Part shown: positions 8,501 through 21,669 of the stretch, piece after piece
Numbering within the stretch: position 1 is the first letter of the stretch
Layout of the letters: each line of letters starts with the position of its first letter
Source: Coprovicinus avistercoris
GTDB taxonomy: Bacteria; Actinomycetota; Coriobacteriia; Coriobacteriales; Atopobiaceae
Reading direction: 5' to 3'
DNA: 64,000 bases
Assembly: GCA_018714895.1 (NCBI GenBank)
Contig: DVMQ01000017.1
Coordinates: 1 to 64,000, forward strand
Notes under the pieces: generated by a model
Told to the model about the DNA's origin: nothing
Database searches by the model: none
What the model saw: the letters and a program-made list of their open reading frames with translations, nothing else
Program-made: the position numbers and the translations under genes

Positions 8501-9022
8501 CCTATTACCGTTGGTACCAGCTATATCCTGAAGCTGGGTCACATGGTTGACGATAAGATCCACGCTCGTTCAACGGGACCATACAGTCTTGTTACCCAGC
8601 AGCCGCTTGGTGGTAAGGCTCAGTTTGGTGGTCAGCGCTTCGGTGAGATGGAAGTTTGGGCCCTGTATGCATACGGTGCCGCAAATGTTCTGCAGGAGAT
8701 CCTCACCGTTAAGTCCGACGATACCGTTGGTCGTGTTAAGACTTACGAGGCAATCGTTAAGGGTGAGAACGTACCTGAGGCAGGTATCCCTGAGTCCTTC
8801 AAGGTTCTTGTCAAGGAAATGCGTTCGCTGGCCCTTTCAATTGAGCCAATTTCTTACAAGCGTAGCGAGAATGCGCCTGAACCTTCCGAAAGCAGCGCTG
8901 CATCCACCGATGTGCTCTCAGCTGTTGATGCTGCAGCAGACCTTATCGGAAACCTGGACGCTTCAAACGACACTGCCTCTTCAGAGGCCCTCGTTGGCAA
9001 CGTTCAGAGTGAGAAGGAGTAA
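5507..9022 (+). CDS. rpoB: DNA-directed RNA polymerase subunit beta
   Basis: The catalytic beta subunit of RNA polymerase, 1171 residues. The N-terminal protrusion and lobes, the rifampicin region (QFMDQANPLSGLTNKRRLSALGPGG, read in pieces) and the C-terminal clamp segment GGKAQFGGQRFGEMEVWAL are all present and intact. The start is GTG at 5507 with AAGGAGG eight bases before it. The C-terminus carries an extra ~50-residue serine- and acidic-rich tail after the conserved end, which is likely disordered. rpoC follows after six bases. Confidence 0.98.
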   Translation: MPIATFSTPSAANKRERVSFSKIPTALEPPNLIEVQKESFHRFMTKGLDEAFAEASPIENAAGTMEVTFGEHQFGDPVHSIAECQAKDISYQVPLLVDVRFVNKETGEIKEQLVFMGDFPLMTDRGTFIINGSERVVVSQLVRSPGVYFAREIDNGVEVHRVQFIPSRGAWLEFEIDKRGQLVVSIDRKRRQSATLLLRALGIAESDDEIIALLGDSEIVRSTLERDAAQTREDALIEIYRRQRPGEPPTVDSARTLLEGLFFNPQRYDLARVGRYKINKKLGCDIDPTETVLTETDIVLALRYLLALHAGDPNTKTDDIDHFGNRRVRTVGELVANQFRIGMSRMERVVRERMASQDVDDITPQSLINIRPIVAAIKEFYGSSQLSQFMDQANPLSGLTNKRRLSALGPGGLAGHKSGSSRRTNVPTAVRDVHNSHYSRMCPIETPEGPNIGLIGSLALYAHVNEYGFIEAPYRRVVDGKVTDQIDWMTADEEESHNIAPANTPVDPKTNEFVEIDPVTGELRRPELVVARTRDFDGSFGAPAQVPVEDVDYMDVSPRQLLSVAATLIPFLEHDDAKRTLMGANMQRQAVPLIRASAPYVGTGMESRAAYDSGEMVCASGDGRVVAVDAKHAVVDQDGTLVRYEFPKFERSNQSTCINHRPIVHVGDEVVAGQPLADGTSIEKGELALGKNLLVAYMPWEGYNYEDGIIVSERVVQDDLLTSISISRHEIDARDTKLGPEEITREIPNLSEDMLANLDEDGIIRVGAEVGPGDILVGKVTPKGETALTAEERLLRAIFGAKAHDVRDTSLKMPHGAYGRVVEVVRFSREAGDDLAPGVNEQVRVYVAQRRKIQQGDKISGRHGNKGVVCRVLPVEDMPYMADGTPIDVLLDPLGVPSRMNVGQLLECHLGWGAANGWDTESADSDRYVPGPMYVSTPVFDGATDKEVAEVIRRTNINLMNKARAEYGDNMLEEFVPQLNSMGKTTLYDGRTGEPFRDPITVGTSYILKLGHMVDDKIHARSTGPYSLVTQQPLGGKAQFGGQRFGEMEVWALYAYGAANVLQEILTVKSDDTVGRVKTYEAIVKGENVPEAGIPESFKVLVKEMRSLALSIEPISYKRSENAPEPSESSAASTDVLSAVDAAADLIGNLDASNDTASSEALVGNVQSEKE

Positions 9023-9028
9023 CGAATC

Positions 9029-13465
<4,437 letters not shown>

Positions 13466-13499
13466 GAGCATCTCTTAGATTTGCTCAGAGATTGTGTAT

Positions 13500-13531
13500 A
13501 AGCCCGGTTTGCTTAGCAGGCCGGGCTTCTT
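13500..13531 (+). terminator. Terminator after rpoC
   Basis: A 13-bp stem (13500-13512 with 13516-13528, two G-T pairs) with a three-base loop. The following T-run is short. Confidence 0.75.
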
Positions 13532-13584
13532 GATGAAAATAACGAATAAAATGTGGAGAAGGATACGCCCGGGTGCGTGGCGTT

Positions 13585-13613
13585 TTGACATGTGCCAACG
13601 AGCGGCGTAAAGT
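13585..13613 (+). promoter_or_regulatory. Promoter of the rpsL-rpsG-fusA-rpsJ operon
   Basis: A perfect TTGACA (13585-13590), a 17-base spacer and TAAAGT (13608-13613). It lies 86 bases before the rpsL start, after the rpoC terminator. Confidence 0.8.
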
Positions 13614-13699
13614 CCTTCCTTGCGACAATTCTGGGTGACGGTGCTGCGCCGCCTTACGTTGCAATTAATTCATTCGGATAGGTATGAAGGAGAGAAGCT

Positions 13700-14068
13700 T
13701 TGCCTACCATTAACCAGCTCGTTCGCCAGGGCCGTATGAGCGTCAAGGCCAAATCCAAGAACGCTGCCCTTCAGCACAACCCACAGAAACGTGGCGTTTG
13801 TACTCGCGTTTTCACCACCACCCCCAAAAAGCCGAACTCAGCCCTTCGTAAGGTTGCTCGTGTTCGTCTTGTAAACGGCATCGAAGTTACCGCATATATC
13901 CCCGGTGAGGGTCACAACCTTCAGGAGCACTCGATTGTTCTTATTCGTGGTGGCCGTGTTCGTGACCTGCCAGGCGTTCGTTACAAGATTATTCGTGGTG
14001 CTTACGACTGCGCTGCAGTACAGAACCGTAAGCAGGGCCGTTCTCGTTACGGCGCTAAGCGCGGCTAA
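13700..14068 (+). CDS. rpsL: 30S ribosomal protein S12
   Basis: S12 shapes the decoding centre and is the streptomycin-resistance locus. The 122-residue product has the canonical start PTINQLVRQGR, the decoding-site motif TPKKPNSALRK (wild-type lysine of the streptomycin region) and PGVRYKIIRG. The start codon is TTG at 13700, with AAGGAG before it; no ATG or GTG fits. Confidence 0.97.
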   Translation: MPTINQLVRQGRMSVKAKSKNAALQHNPQKRGVCTRVFTTTPKKPNSALRKVARVRLVNGIEVTAYIPGEGHNLQEHSIVLIRGGRVRDLPGVRYKIIRGAYDCAAVQNRKQGRSRYGAKRG

Positions 14069-14118
14069 GAGCCCAACCACACACTCGAACGTTACCCAAG
14101 ATCTGAGGAGACATAATC

Positions 14119-14589
14119 ATGCCGCGTCGTACTAAGGTAGTCCGTCGTGAGGTTCAGCCTGATGCCGTCTACAACAACAGGCTCGTAACCCAGCTTATCA
14201 ACAAGGTTCTGCTCGACGGCAAGAAGTCCGTTGCTGAGCGTATTGTTTACAACGCTTTTGATCTCGTTCATGAGAAGACCGAGCAGGATGCACTTTCTGT
14301 ATTCAAGAAGGCTATGGACAATGTTCGTCCGACCCTCGAGGTAAAGCCCAAGCGTGTTGGTGGCGCAACCTATCAGGTTCCTATGGAGGTCAACTCCCGC
14401 CGTGCTACCACACTTGCAATCCGTTGGATTGTTAACTTCTCCCGTGCTCGTAAAGAGAAGACCATGGCTGAGCGTCTCGCCAACGAGATTATTGATGCAT
14501 CCAATGGTGTTGGTGCTTCTGTTAAGCGCCGCGAGGATGTATTCAAGATGGCTGAGGCCAACCGCGCCTTCTCCCACTACCGCTTCTAA
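14119..14589 (+). CDS. rpsG: 30S ribosomal protein S7
   Basis: S7 nucleates assembly of the 30S head and contacts E-site tRNA. The 156-residue product starts MPRRTKVVRRE, contains the beta-hairpin region GGATYQVPMEV, and ends HYRF as usual for this family. GAGGAG precedes the ATG. Confidence 0.97.
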   Translation: MPRRTKVVRREVQPDAVYNNRLVTQLINKVLLDGKKSVAERIVYNAFDLVHEKTEQDALSVFKKAMDNVRPTLEVKPKRVGGATYQVPMEVNSRRATTLAIRWIVNFSRARKEKTMAERLANEIIDASNGVGASVKRREDVFKMAEANRAFSHYRF

Positions 14590-14613
14590 TCAGGGGATCT
14601 GGAGAATATCGCC

Positions 14614-16710
14614 ATGCCTAAGATGAAATACAAGCTCGAAGACCTTCGTAATATCGGCATTATGGCTCACATCGATGCTGGTAAGACGACTACAACCGAG
14701 CGTATCCTTTACTACACTGGTAAGACTCACAAGATCGGTGAGGTCCATGATGGCGCTGCAACCATGGACTGGATGGCTCAGGAGCAGGAGCGCGGCGTAA
14801 CCATTACTTCCGCTGCTACTACATGCTTCTGGAAAGACCACGTCATCCAGATTATTGACACCCCGGGTCACGTAGACTTCACCTCCGAGGTCGAGCGCTG
14901 CCTTCGTGTTCTCGACGGTGCTGTAGCTGTTTTTGACGCCGTTGCTGGCGTTCAGCCCCAGTCCGAGACCGTTTGGCGTCAGGCTACCACCTATGGTGTC
15001 CCTCGTATTGCCTTCATCAACAAGTTTGACCGCGTAGGTTCTGACTTCTGGAATGCCATTGAGACCATGAAGGATCGTCTCGGTTCTAATGCTGTGGCAA
15101 TTCAGGTTCCAATGGGCGAAGAGGATCACTTCTGGGGCCTTATTGACCTTGTCACCATGACTGCATGGGACTTCAAGGAAGATGCCAAGGGCATGATTTA
15201 TCCCGAGGCTATGGACGCCATTCCTGATGAGTTTGCAGACATTGTTGCTGAGAAGCGCGAAGAGCTTCTTGACGCTGCTTCAAACTACTCTGATGAGCTC
15301 ATGGAGACCATTCTTGAGGACGGCGAGGTTACCCCCGAGCTTCTCAAGAGCGCGATCCGTGCTGGTGTTCTCGCCAACGAGCTCAATCCTGTTCTTGTTG
15401 GTTCTGCTTATAAGAACAAGGGTATTCAGGAGCTGCTCGACGCAGTTATCGATTACCTGCCGAGCCCGCTTGATGTTGCCGAGATTGATGGCACCAACCT
15501 CAAGGGTGAGCCCGAGGTTCGTCATGCAGATCCCAAAGAGCCTTTCGCTGCTCTTGCCTTCAAGATCATGACTGACCCCTATGTCGGTAAGCTTACCTAT
15601 ATCCGTGTTTACTCCGGTCAGGCCGAGGCAGGCTCTTATGTCTACAACTCGGTTAAGGATCACCGCGAGCGTCTTGGCCGCATCCTCGAGATGAACGCCA
15701 ATGAGCGTGTTGACCGTGATGAGTGCTCCGCTGGCGACATCGTTGCTTGTGTTGGTCTCAAGAACACCACCACTGGTGAGACCCTCTGCGATGAGAAGCA
15801 TCCCATTATTCTCGAGTCCATCGAGTTCTCTGACCCCGTTATCTCTGTTGCTGTTGAGCCCAAGACGAAGGCTGAGCAGGACAAGATGAGCGTTGGTCTT
15901 GCAAAGCTTGCTGAAGAGGACCCGACCTTCCAGGTTCACACTGATCACGAGACTGGTCAGACCATTATTTCTGGTATGGGCGAGCTGCATCTCGAGATCA
16001 TCGTTGACCGTCTGCGTCGTGAGTTCAAGGTTGACTGCAACGTCGGTAAGCCTCAGGTTGCTTATCGTGAGACTGCTGGTAAGCCCGTCATGCATGCCGA
16101 GGGCAAGTTTGTTCGTCAGTCCGGTGGTCGCGGTCAGTATGGCCATGCTGTTATCGACATGGAGCCCAACGAGGAGGGTAAGGGTTACGAGTTCGAGAAT
16201 GCCATCGTCGGCGGTGTCATTCCGAAAGAGTACATCCCCTCAATTGATAAGGGCATCCAGGAAGCCCTCGAGAGCGGTGTCATTGCTGGTTACCCAGTCG
16301 TAGACATCAAGGTTAAGCTCATCGATGGCTCTTATCACGAGGTTGACTCCTCTGAGGCTGCCTTCAAGATTGCTGGCTCTATGGCAATCAAGGACGCCCT
16401 GAAGAAGTCCGATCCAGTTCTCCTCGAGCCGATCGAAGAGGTTGAGGTTGAAACGCCTGAGCAGTACATGGGCGATGTTATGGGCAACCTCTCCAGCCGT
16501 CGCGGCAAGATCGAGGGCATGGAGGATCGCCGTGACACCAAGGTTATTCGTGCCAAGGTGCCACTGGGCGAGATGTTCGGTTATGCAACCGACCTTCGTT
16601 CCCAGACTCAGGGTCGTGCTAGCTACACCATGCAGTTCGACTCCTACGAGGCTGTTCCAAAGAACATCCGCGATGAAATTGTCGCAAAGAACGAGGGAAG
16701 CGCTTCCTAA
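14614..16710 (+). CDS. fusA: Elongation factor G
   Basis: EF-G is the GTPase that drives translocation. The 698-residue product has the P-loop AHIDAGKTT, the switch II DTPGHVDF, the NKFD guanine motif, then domains II to V, including the conserved RGQYGHA of domain IV. The length is full. It lies in the classic str operon rpsL-rpsG-fusA; tuf is not next here but upstream of rpmG, and rpsJ follows instead. Confidence 0.98.
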   Translation: MPKMKYKLEDLRNIGIMAHIDAGKTTTTERILYYTGKTHKIGEVHDGAATMDWMAQEQERGVTITSAATTCFWKDHVIQIIDTPGHVDFTSEVERCLRVLDGAVAVFDAVAGVQPQSETVWRQATTYGVPRIAFINKFDRVGSDFWNAIETMKDRLGSNAVAIQVPMGEEDHFWGLIDLVTMTAWDFKEDAKGMIYPEAMDAIPDEFADIVAEKREELLDAASNYSDELMETILEDGEVTPELLKSAIRAGVLANELNPVLVGSAYKNKGIQELLDAVIDYLPSPLDVAEIDGTNLKGEPEVRHADPKEPFAALAFKIMTDPYVGKLTYIRVYSGQAEAGSYVYNSVKDHRERLGRILEMNANERVDRDECSAGDIVACVGLKNTTTGETLCDEKHPIILESIEFSDPVISVAVEPKTKAEQDKMSVGLAKLAEEDPTFQVHTDHETGQTIISGMGELHLEIIVDRLRREFKVDCNVGKPQVAYRETAGKPVMHAEGKFVRQSGGRGQYGHAVIDMEPNEEGKGYEFENAIVGGVIPKEYIPSIDKGIQEALESGVIAGYPVVDIKVKLIDGSYHEVDSSEAAFKIAGSMAIKDALKKSDPVLLEPIEEVEVETPEQYMGDVMGNLSSRRGKIEGMEDRRDTKVIRAKVPLGEMFGYATDLRSQTQGRASYTMQFDSYEAVPKNIRDEIVAKNEGSAS

Positions 16711-16749
16711 GTCAACGATCACGAGCCCAAGCTCATTTGGAGGTATAAA

Positions 16750-17058
16750 GTGTCAAGCCAGAAGATCAGGATTCGCCTCAAGGGCTACGATCACGAGATC
16801 GTTGATCAGTCCTCGAAGCTCATTGTTGATACTGCTCAGAAGACGGGCGCCCGTGTTTCCGGCCCCATTCCTCTGCCGACTGAGCGTAATCTTTACACGG
16901 TTATCCGCTCTCCGCACAAGGATAAGGATTCCCGTGAGCAGTTCGAGATGCGCACTCACAAGCGTCTTATCGACATTCTTGATCCCACTTCAAGCACGGT
17001 CGATTCGCTGATGCGTCTTGATTTGCCTGCCGGCGTGGATATTGAGATCAAGCTCTAG
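16750..17058 (+). CDS. rpsJ: 30S ribosomal protein S10
   Basis: S10 is a 30S head protein and, with NusB, an antitermination factor. The 102-residue product has the motifs RIRLKGYDH, VSGPIPLPT and the C-terminal PAGVDIEIKL. The start is GTG 16750 with TTGGAGG upstream. It follows fusA by 39 bases and is followed by a strong terminator, so it belongs to the str operon here and is cut off from rplC by a metabolic gene. Confidence 0.97.
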   Translation: MSSQKIRIRLKGYDHEIVDQSSKLIVDTAQKTGARVSGPIPLPTERNLYTVIRSPHKDKDSREQFEMRTHKRLIDILDPTSSTVDSLMRLDLPAGVDIEIKL

Positions 17059-17080
17059 TCTTACGTAGCTTTAACGTAAC

Positions 17081-17133
17081 AACCCCCAACCCACAAGGAT
17101 TACGATTCTTGCAGTGGGTTGGGGGTTATTTTG
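17081..17133 (+). terminator. Terminator after rpsJ
   Basis: A perfect 14-bp stem (17081-17094 with 17114-17127) is followed by ATTTTGTTT. It lies 22 bases after the rpsJ stop and closes the str operon. Confidence 0.9.
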
Positions 17134-17220
17134 TTTGAAGACGATTGTCTGGGTGATCCATACGGTAAAGTGAATTGCGAGTAACTACGAATGCGTTTGA
17201 GCAAGCGAAAAGAGATTGCT

Positions 17221-18429
17221 ATGAAATACGATTTCACAACCATTATGGATCGCCATGGACAGGATGCCATGGCTGTTGATGCCCTAGGAACACCCGGGGT
17301 CCCCGGTGCACCCAAAGAAGGGTTTGATGCAATCCCGATGTGGGTTGCAGACATGAATTTCCCTGTATGTCCTTCAATTATTGAGGCAATCTCAGCGCGC
17401 CTTGCTCAGCCGCATTTTGGCTATTTCTACGATCGACCTGAGTATTTTGATGCCATTATCTCCTGGCATGAAAAGCGCAATGGTGTATCAGGACTCGAGC
17501 GAAAGCATATTGGTTACGAAAACGGTGTACTTGGTGGGCTTGTATCAACTCTTCAAGCATTCGCTCGACCAGGAGATACGGTTTTAGTACATAGTCCAAC
17601 GTATATTGGCTTTACCAGCAGTATTGAGAATGCTGGGTATCGTATTGAACTTTCCCCACTCATCCGCGATGAGCAGGGAGTGTGGCGTATGGATTATGAA
17701 GATATGGCTCGACGTCTGCGTGAACATCACATTCATGTCGCTGTCTTTTGTTCGCCCCATAATCCACTTGGACGCGTCTGGCAGCGCGAAGAAATCGAGA
17801 AGGCCATGGAGGTGTATGCAGCACACGATTGTGTTGTCATCTCCGATGAGATTTGGAGTGACATCATTCTTCCAGGTCACAAACATGTTCCTACTCAGTC
17901 GGTCTCAGAAGATGCACGTCGCCGTACAGTAGCGCTCTACGCTCCATCAAAGACATTCAATTTAGCTGGACTCGTGGGTAGCTACCACATTATTTACGAT
18001 GACTATCTGCGTGAACGTGTACTCAGCGCTTCATCGAAGGCTCACTATAACGAAATGAATGTCCTCTCTATGCATGCATTGATGGGAGCATATACCTCAG
18101 AGGGCATGCAGTGGGTAGACGAGTTGATAGAGGTTCTCGGTGACAATGTGGACTGGGCATACAAACACATAACCGAGAACTACAAGGGCATCCATGTAGA
18201 TAAGCCAGAAGGTACCTACATGCTCTTCCTGGATTGTTCTGAGTGGTGCGCACAAAACAATACAACGCTAGATGATCTGCTTCGCGCTGGATGGGATGTG
18301 GGTGTTGCATGGCAAGACGGCAGGCCATTCCATGGCCCATGTCATATTCGCGTAAACCTTGCTTTGCCGCATGCTCGCGTGCAAGAGGCGTTTGGAAGAC
18401 TCGATCGGTATGTGTTTTCTGTGGCATAG
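17221..18429 (+). CDS. MalY/PatB-type cystathionine beta-lyase (PLP aminotransferase fold)
   Basis: A fold-type I PLP enzyme of 402 residues in the MalY/PatB family, whose members split C-S bonds in cystathionine, cysteine or related thioethers. Visible family features are the N-terminal start YDFTTIMDRHG, the motif PMWVADMNFP, CSPHNPLGRVW, and the PLP-lysine motif SKTFNLAGL. ATG 17221 was chosen over an in-frame ATG at 17191 because families usually start MKYDF. It stands alone between the terminator of rpsJ and the promoter of rplC. The substrate is not visible; a role in cysteine/methionine metabolism or H2S production is possible. Confidence 0.85.
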   Translation: MKYDFTTIMDRHGQDAMAVDALGTPGVPGAPKEGFDAIPMWVADMNFPVCPSIIEAISARLAQPHFGYFYDRPEYFDAIISWHEKRNGVSGLERKHIGYENGVLGGLVSTLQAFARPGDTVLVHSPTYIGFTSSIENAGYRIELSPLIRDEQGVWRMDYEDMARRLREHHIHVAVFCSPHNPLGRVWQREEIEKAMEVYAAHDCVVISDEIWSDIILPGHKHVPTQSVSEDARRRTVALYAPSKTFNLAGLVGSYHIIYDDYLRERVLSASSKAHYNEMNVLSMHALMGAYTSEGMQWVDELIEVLGDNVDWAYKHITENYKGIHVDKPEGTYMLFLDCSEWCAQNNTTLDDLLRAGWDVGVAWQDGRPFHGPCHIRVNLALPHARVQEAFGRLDRYVFSVA

Positions 18430-18787
18430 CACTACAGGCGGTGTCGAAATACGTGAATTGCCAAACTGATAAGTAACTACCGAAACGCCCGGCCCGGTGG
18501 AATATGGATGTGCAGTTCAGAGCTACAAAATAATTTGCGAAGACATTGTGAAAGCCGCTCAGGACGTGTACACTGATACGGCTGCGCTTTTGTGGGACAA
18601 GTGTGTCTCAGCAGAGTGATTGGCCAAGAAATATCAGTCGGAATCTCGGTCAGGCTGGCTATTTCACAAGGTCAAACGCTTCGTTTGAAGAGCGCTTCTC
18701 ACAAGCAGCAAAGACAAGACGTGGTCCGCTGGGGAAGGCACAGGGTGTGTCTGAGAGTCCCATGACCACCGAGGGTAAGGAATAGGA
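18430..18787 (+). other. Leader region before rplC
   Basis: These 358 bases hold the promoter at 18546-18574 and a long untranslated leader. S10-operon leaders are often regulatory, but no known leader consensus was recognised. A 60-codon frame at 18603-18785 has no recognisable product and no good ribosome-binding site; it is not called. Confidence 0.5.
18546..18574 (+). promoter_or_regulatory. Promoter of the S10 operon (rplC onwards)
   Basis: TTGTGA (18546-18551), a 17-base spacer and TACACT (18569-18574). It leaves a leader of about 205 bases before rplC. Confidence 0.55.
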
Positions 18788-19408
18788 ATGGTCAGCACGA
18801 TTCTTGGCCGCAAGATCGGGATGACACAGGTGTGGGATGAGGACGACAACGTCGTTCCAGTCACCGTCATCCAGGCAGGCCCCTGCGTTGTTTCGCAGGT
18901 AAAGACGAAGGCGACTGACGGCTATGACGCCGTACAGATCGGCTTCGGCAGTGTTTCCGCCAAGCATGTCAACAAGCCAATGGCTGGTCACTTTTCTCGT
19001 GCCGGCGTTGAGCCCATGCGCTATCTGCGCGAGGTTCGTGTCGAGAACGGTGAAGAGCACAACTGTGGCGATGTTGTAACCGTGGCGGATTTTGCCGACG
19101 TGAAGAGCGTTGACGTCACCGGCACTTCTAAGGGTAAGGGCTTCCAGGGCACCATTAAGCGTTGGAACTTCTCACGCGGCCCCATGACCCACGGTTCTCG
19201 TAACCAGCGCAAGCCGGGCTCCATTGGCCAGTGTGCATATCCTGCACGCGTCCGTAAGGGCCTGCACATGGCTGGTCATATGGGCAACGAGCGCGTAACG
19301 GTGAAAAACCTCAAGCTCGTTCAGGTCGATGCCGAGCAGAACCTCATGCTTATCAAGGGTGCGGTTCCCGGTGGCAAGAACGGCATCGTCTCGATCCGCA
19401 TGGCCTAA
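18788..19408 (+). CDS. rplC: 50S ribosomal protein L3
   Basis: L3 is an early assembly protein near the peptidyl transferase centre. The 206-residue product shows MVSTILGRKIGMTQVWDE, the extension GTSKGKGFQGTIKRW and the HGSRNQRKPGSIGQC loop. AAGGAATAGGA precedes the ATG. It is the first gene of the remaining S10 operon because rpsJ is displaced. Confidence 0.97.
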   Translation: MVSTILGRKIGMTQVWDEDDNVVPVTVIQAGPCVVSQVKTKATDGYDAVQIGFGSVSAKHVNKPMAGHFSRAGVEPMRYLREVRVENGEEHNCGDVVTVADFADVKSVDVTGTSKGKGFQGTIKRWNFSRGPMTHGSRNQRKPGSIGQCAYPARVRKGLHMAGHMGNERVTVKNLKLVQVDAEQNLMLIKGAVPGGKNGIVSIRMA

Positions 19409-19460
19409 GGGCCCAGATCAATCCACTCGATCAAGCTTTTAGGCTAACAAGGAGAACATG

Positions 19461-20087
19461 ATGTCCAAGATCGAAATCAGGAACACGAAGGGGGAGCAGC
19501 TCGACGCTGTTGAGTTCTCGTCCGACGTTTTCGGCATTGAGCCGAACATCCCTGTAACGCATCAGGTTATTGTCTGCCAGGCATCCAATATGCGTCAGGG
19601 TACACACTCAACTAAGAACCGCTCTGCTGTCTCTGGTGGCGGCAAGAAGCCGTGGCGCCAGAAGGGCACTGGTCGTGCTCGTCAGGGCACCATCCGCGCT
19701 CCGCAGTGGACTGGCGGTGGCGTGGTCTTTGGACCTAATCCGCACCTGCACCTTAAGCGCACCAACAGCAAGGAAGTTAAGCTTGCTATGCGTTCGGTGC
19801 TGTCTGGCAAGCTCCGTGACTCCGAGCTCGTTGTTGTTGATGCCTATGATTTTGAGGATCCTTCAACCAAGCAGGCCAAGGCTATGCTTGAGGCTCTCGG
19901 CGTTGCAGGTAAGCGCGTCACCGTTGTGATTGGCGACGATGATGTTGTGGCCTATCTCTCTCTTCGCAATCTGGAGAAGGTTTCCGTCATCACCGCGTCT
20001 GAAGCCACAGCCGGCACCCTCATCGATAACGCTGCCCTTGTTATGAGCGTTGAGGTGGCTAAGCAGCTTGAGGAGGCGCTCCAGTAA
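19461..20087 (+). CDS. rplD: 50S ribosomal protein L4
   Basis: L4 lines the exit tunnel and in some bacteria represses the S10 operon. The 208-residue product has the tunnel loop SGGGKKPWRQKGTGRARQGT and the downstream WTGGGVVFGP. Two ATG codons are adjacent; 19461 has six bases to AAGGAG and was preferred over 19458. Confidence 0.96.
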   Translation: MSKIEIRNTKGEQLDAVEFSSDVFGIEPNIPVTHQVIVCQASNMRQGTHSTKNRSAVSGGGKKPWRQKGTGRARQGTIRAPQWTGGGVVFGPNPHLHLKRTNSKEVKLAMRSVLSGKLRDSELVVVDAYDFEDPSTKQAKAMLEALGVAGKRVTVVIGDDDVVAYLSLRNLEKVSVITASEATAGTLIDNAALVMSVEVAKQLEEALQ

Positions 20088-20389
20088 TGAACTCCGTCTA
20101 CAACGTCATTATTCGCCCGGTTGTTACCGAGCGTTCGTTCGACCTTATGGGTCAGAACAAGTACACCTTCGAGGTTGCCCGTGAGGCTCCCAAGGAGGAG
20201 ATTGCCGACGCGGTGGAGAAGCTCTTTAATGTCCGCGTTCTTAAGGTAAACACCATGTGGGTTAAGCCCAAGAACAAGCGTGTTCGCTATGCAATGGGCA
20301 AGACTCGCACATGGAAGAAGGCTGTCGTTACGCTTGCTCCTGGCGACTCAATTGAGATCTTCGGGAACCAGCAGAGCGCTGAGGCCTAA
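20087..20389 (+). CDS. rplW: 50S ribosomal protein L23
   Basis: L23 sits at the tunnel exit and docks trigger factor and SRP. The 100-residue product contains the family segment VRVLKVNTMWVKPKNKR. Its ATG overlaps the rplD stop (TAATG), so it is translationally coupled. A short hairpin (20397-20403 with 20410-20416) lies after it, before rplB. Confidence 0.95.
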   Translation: MNSVYNVIIRPVVTERSFDLMGQNKYTFEVAREAPKEEIADAVEKLFNVRVLKVNTMWVKPKNKRVRYAMGKTRTWKKAVVTLAPGDSIEIFGNQQSAEA

Positions 20390-20533
20390 GTAATATCCCG
20401 CGTTATAAGACGCGGGAACACTTTCGCGCATAAATAGATACGCGCGGAACCGTGGTAATCCGGTGTCACTTCGCCGAGACAAACGTCTCCATCCCTGAAC
20501 GAAGTGGCCAACGGACAAGAAGGGAATTTTGTA

Positions 20534-21367
20534 ATGGGAGTTAAGCACCTTAAGCCTACGAGTGCAGGCCGTCGCTTTCAGACCATCTCAGACTTCTCTG
20601 AGATTACGACGACTAAGCCCGAGAAGTCGCTTCTCGAGCCTCTGCCCAAGAAGGCTGGCCGTAATAACAACGGTCGCGTAACAACTCGCCACCAGGGCGG
20701 CGGTCACAAGCGCATGTATCGTGTGATCGACTTCAAGCGTCGTAAGGATGGTGTACCTGCAAAGGTTGCAACCATCGAGTACGATCCGAACCGCTCTGCA
20801 CGCATCGCTCTGCTTCACTATGTAGATGGTGCCAAGGCCTACATTCTGGCTCCTAAGGGCCTGAAGGTCGGCGATGTTGTTGAGTCCGGCCCCGATGCAG
20901 ACATCAAGCCGGGCAACTGCTTGCCGCTTGCCAACATTCCTGTTGGTACGCTTGTTCACGCTATTGAGTTCCAGCCTGGTCGCGGTGCCGCAATCGCCCG
21001 CTCCGCTGGTACCTCTGTTCAGCTGATGGGTAAGGACAATGGTTACGCAGTTCTGCGTATGCCGTCCTCCGAGCTCCGTCGTGTTCAGCTCACCTGCCGT
21101 GCAACCGTTGGTGAGGTCGGCAATGCTGATCATTCCAACATCACCATTGGTAAAGCTGGCCGCAGCCGCTGGCAGGGCATTCGTCCGACGGTCCGTGGTA
21201 CGGTCATGAACCCTGTCGACCACCCACATGGTGGTGGCGAGGGCAAGAACCACACCTCCGGTCGTCCTTCGGTTTCTCCGTGGGGCAAGCCCTCTAAGGG
21301 TGCTAAGACGCGTGATCCGAAGAAGGCTTCGAACCGTCTTATTATCCGTCGCCGTAAGTCTAAGTAG
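20534..21367 (+). CDS. rplB: 50S ribosomal protein L2
   Basis: L2 supports subunit association and the peptidyl transferase centre. The 277-residue product has an OB-fold, an SH3-like barrel, and the conserved C-terminal loop VDHPHGGGEGK with the essential histidine. The frame is open upstream, but ATG 20534 follows AGAAGGGA and gives the normal length and the usual GVKHLKPTSAGRR start. Confidence 0.97.
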   Translation: MGVKHLKPTSAGRRFQTISDFSEITTTKPEKSLLEPLPKKAGRNNNGRVTTRHQGGGHKRMYRVIDFKRRKDGVPAKVATIEYDPNRSARIALLHYVDGAKAYILAPKGLKVGDVVESGPDADIKPGNCLPLANIPVGTLVHAIEFQPGRGAAIARSAGTSVQLMGKDNGYAVLRMPSSELRRVQLTCRATVGEVGNADHSNITIGKAGRSRWQGIRPTVRGTVMNPVDHPHGGGEGKNHTSGRPSVSPWGKPSKGAKTRDPKKASNRLIIRRRKSK

Positions 21368-21399
21368 CGTTAAGACACGATCAGTAGGAGATTGCAAGC

Positions 21400-21657
21400 A
21401 TGAGCAGAAGTCTCAAAAAGGGACCGTTCGTGGAGACTCGCCTTCTCGCGCGTGTCACCGCTCAGAACGAGTCTGGCAAGAAAGAAGTTATCAAGACTTG
21501 GTCACGTGCTTCTACCATCTTCCCCGAGATGGTTGGACACACCATCGCTGTTCACGATGGTCGCAAGCACGTTCCTGTGTACATTACCGAGTCCATGGTC
21601 GGCCACAAGCTGGGCGAATTTGCGCCCACCCGCACGTTCCGCGGACATAAGCAGTAA
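21400..21657 (+). CDS. rpsS: 30S ribosomal protein S19
   Basis: S19 is a 30S head protein contacting S13 and 16S rRNA. The 85-residue product starts MSRSLKKGPFVE and ends with GEFAPTRTFRGH. It is slightly short at the C-terminus compared with the usual 91-93 residues. TAGGAG precedes the ATG. Confidence 0.96.
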   Translation: MSRSLKKGPFVETRLLARVTAQNESGKKEVIKTWSRASTIFPEMVGHTIAVHDGRKHVPVYITESMVGHKLGEFAPTRTFRGHKQ

Positions 21658-21669
21658 GGGAGGTCAGCA

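Noticed and set aside
18603..18785. 60-codon frame in the rplC leader
   Set aside because: No ribosome-binding site or recognisable product; it ends at the rplC ribosome-binding site.
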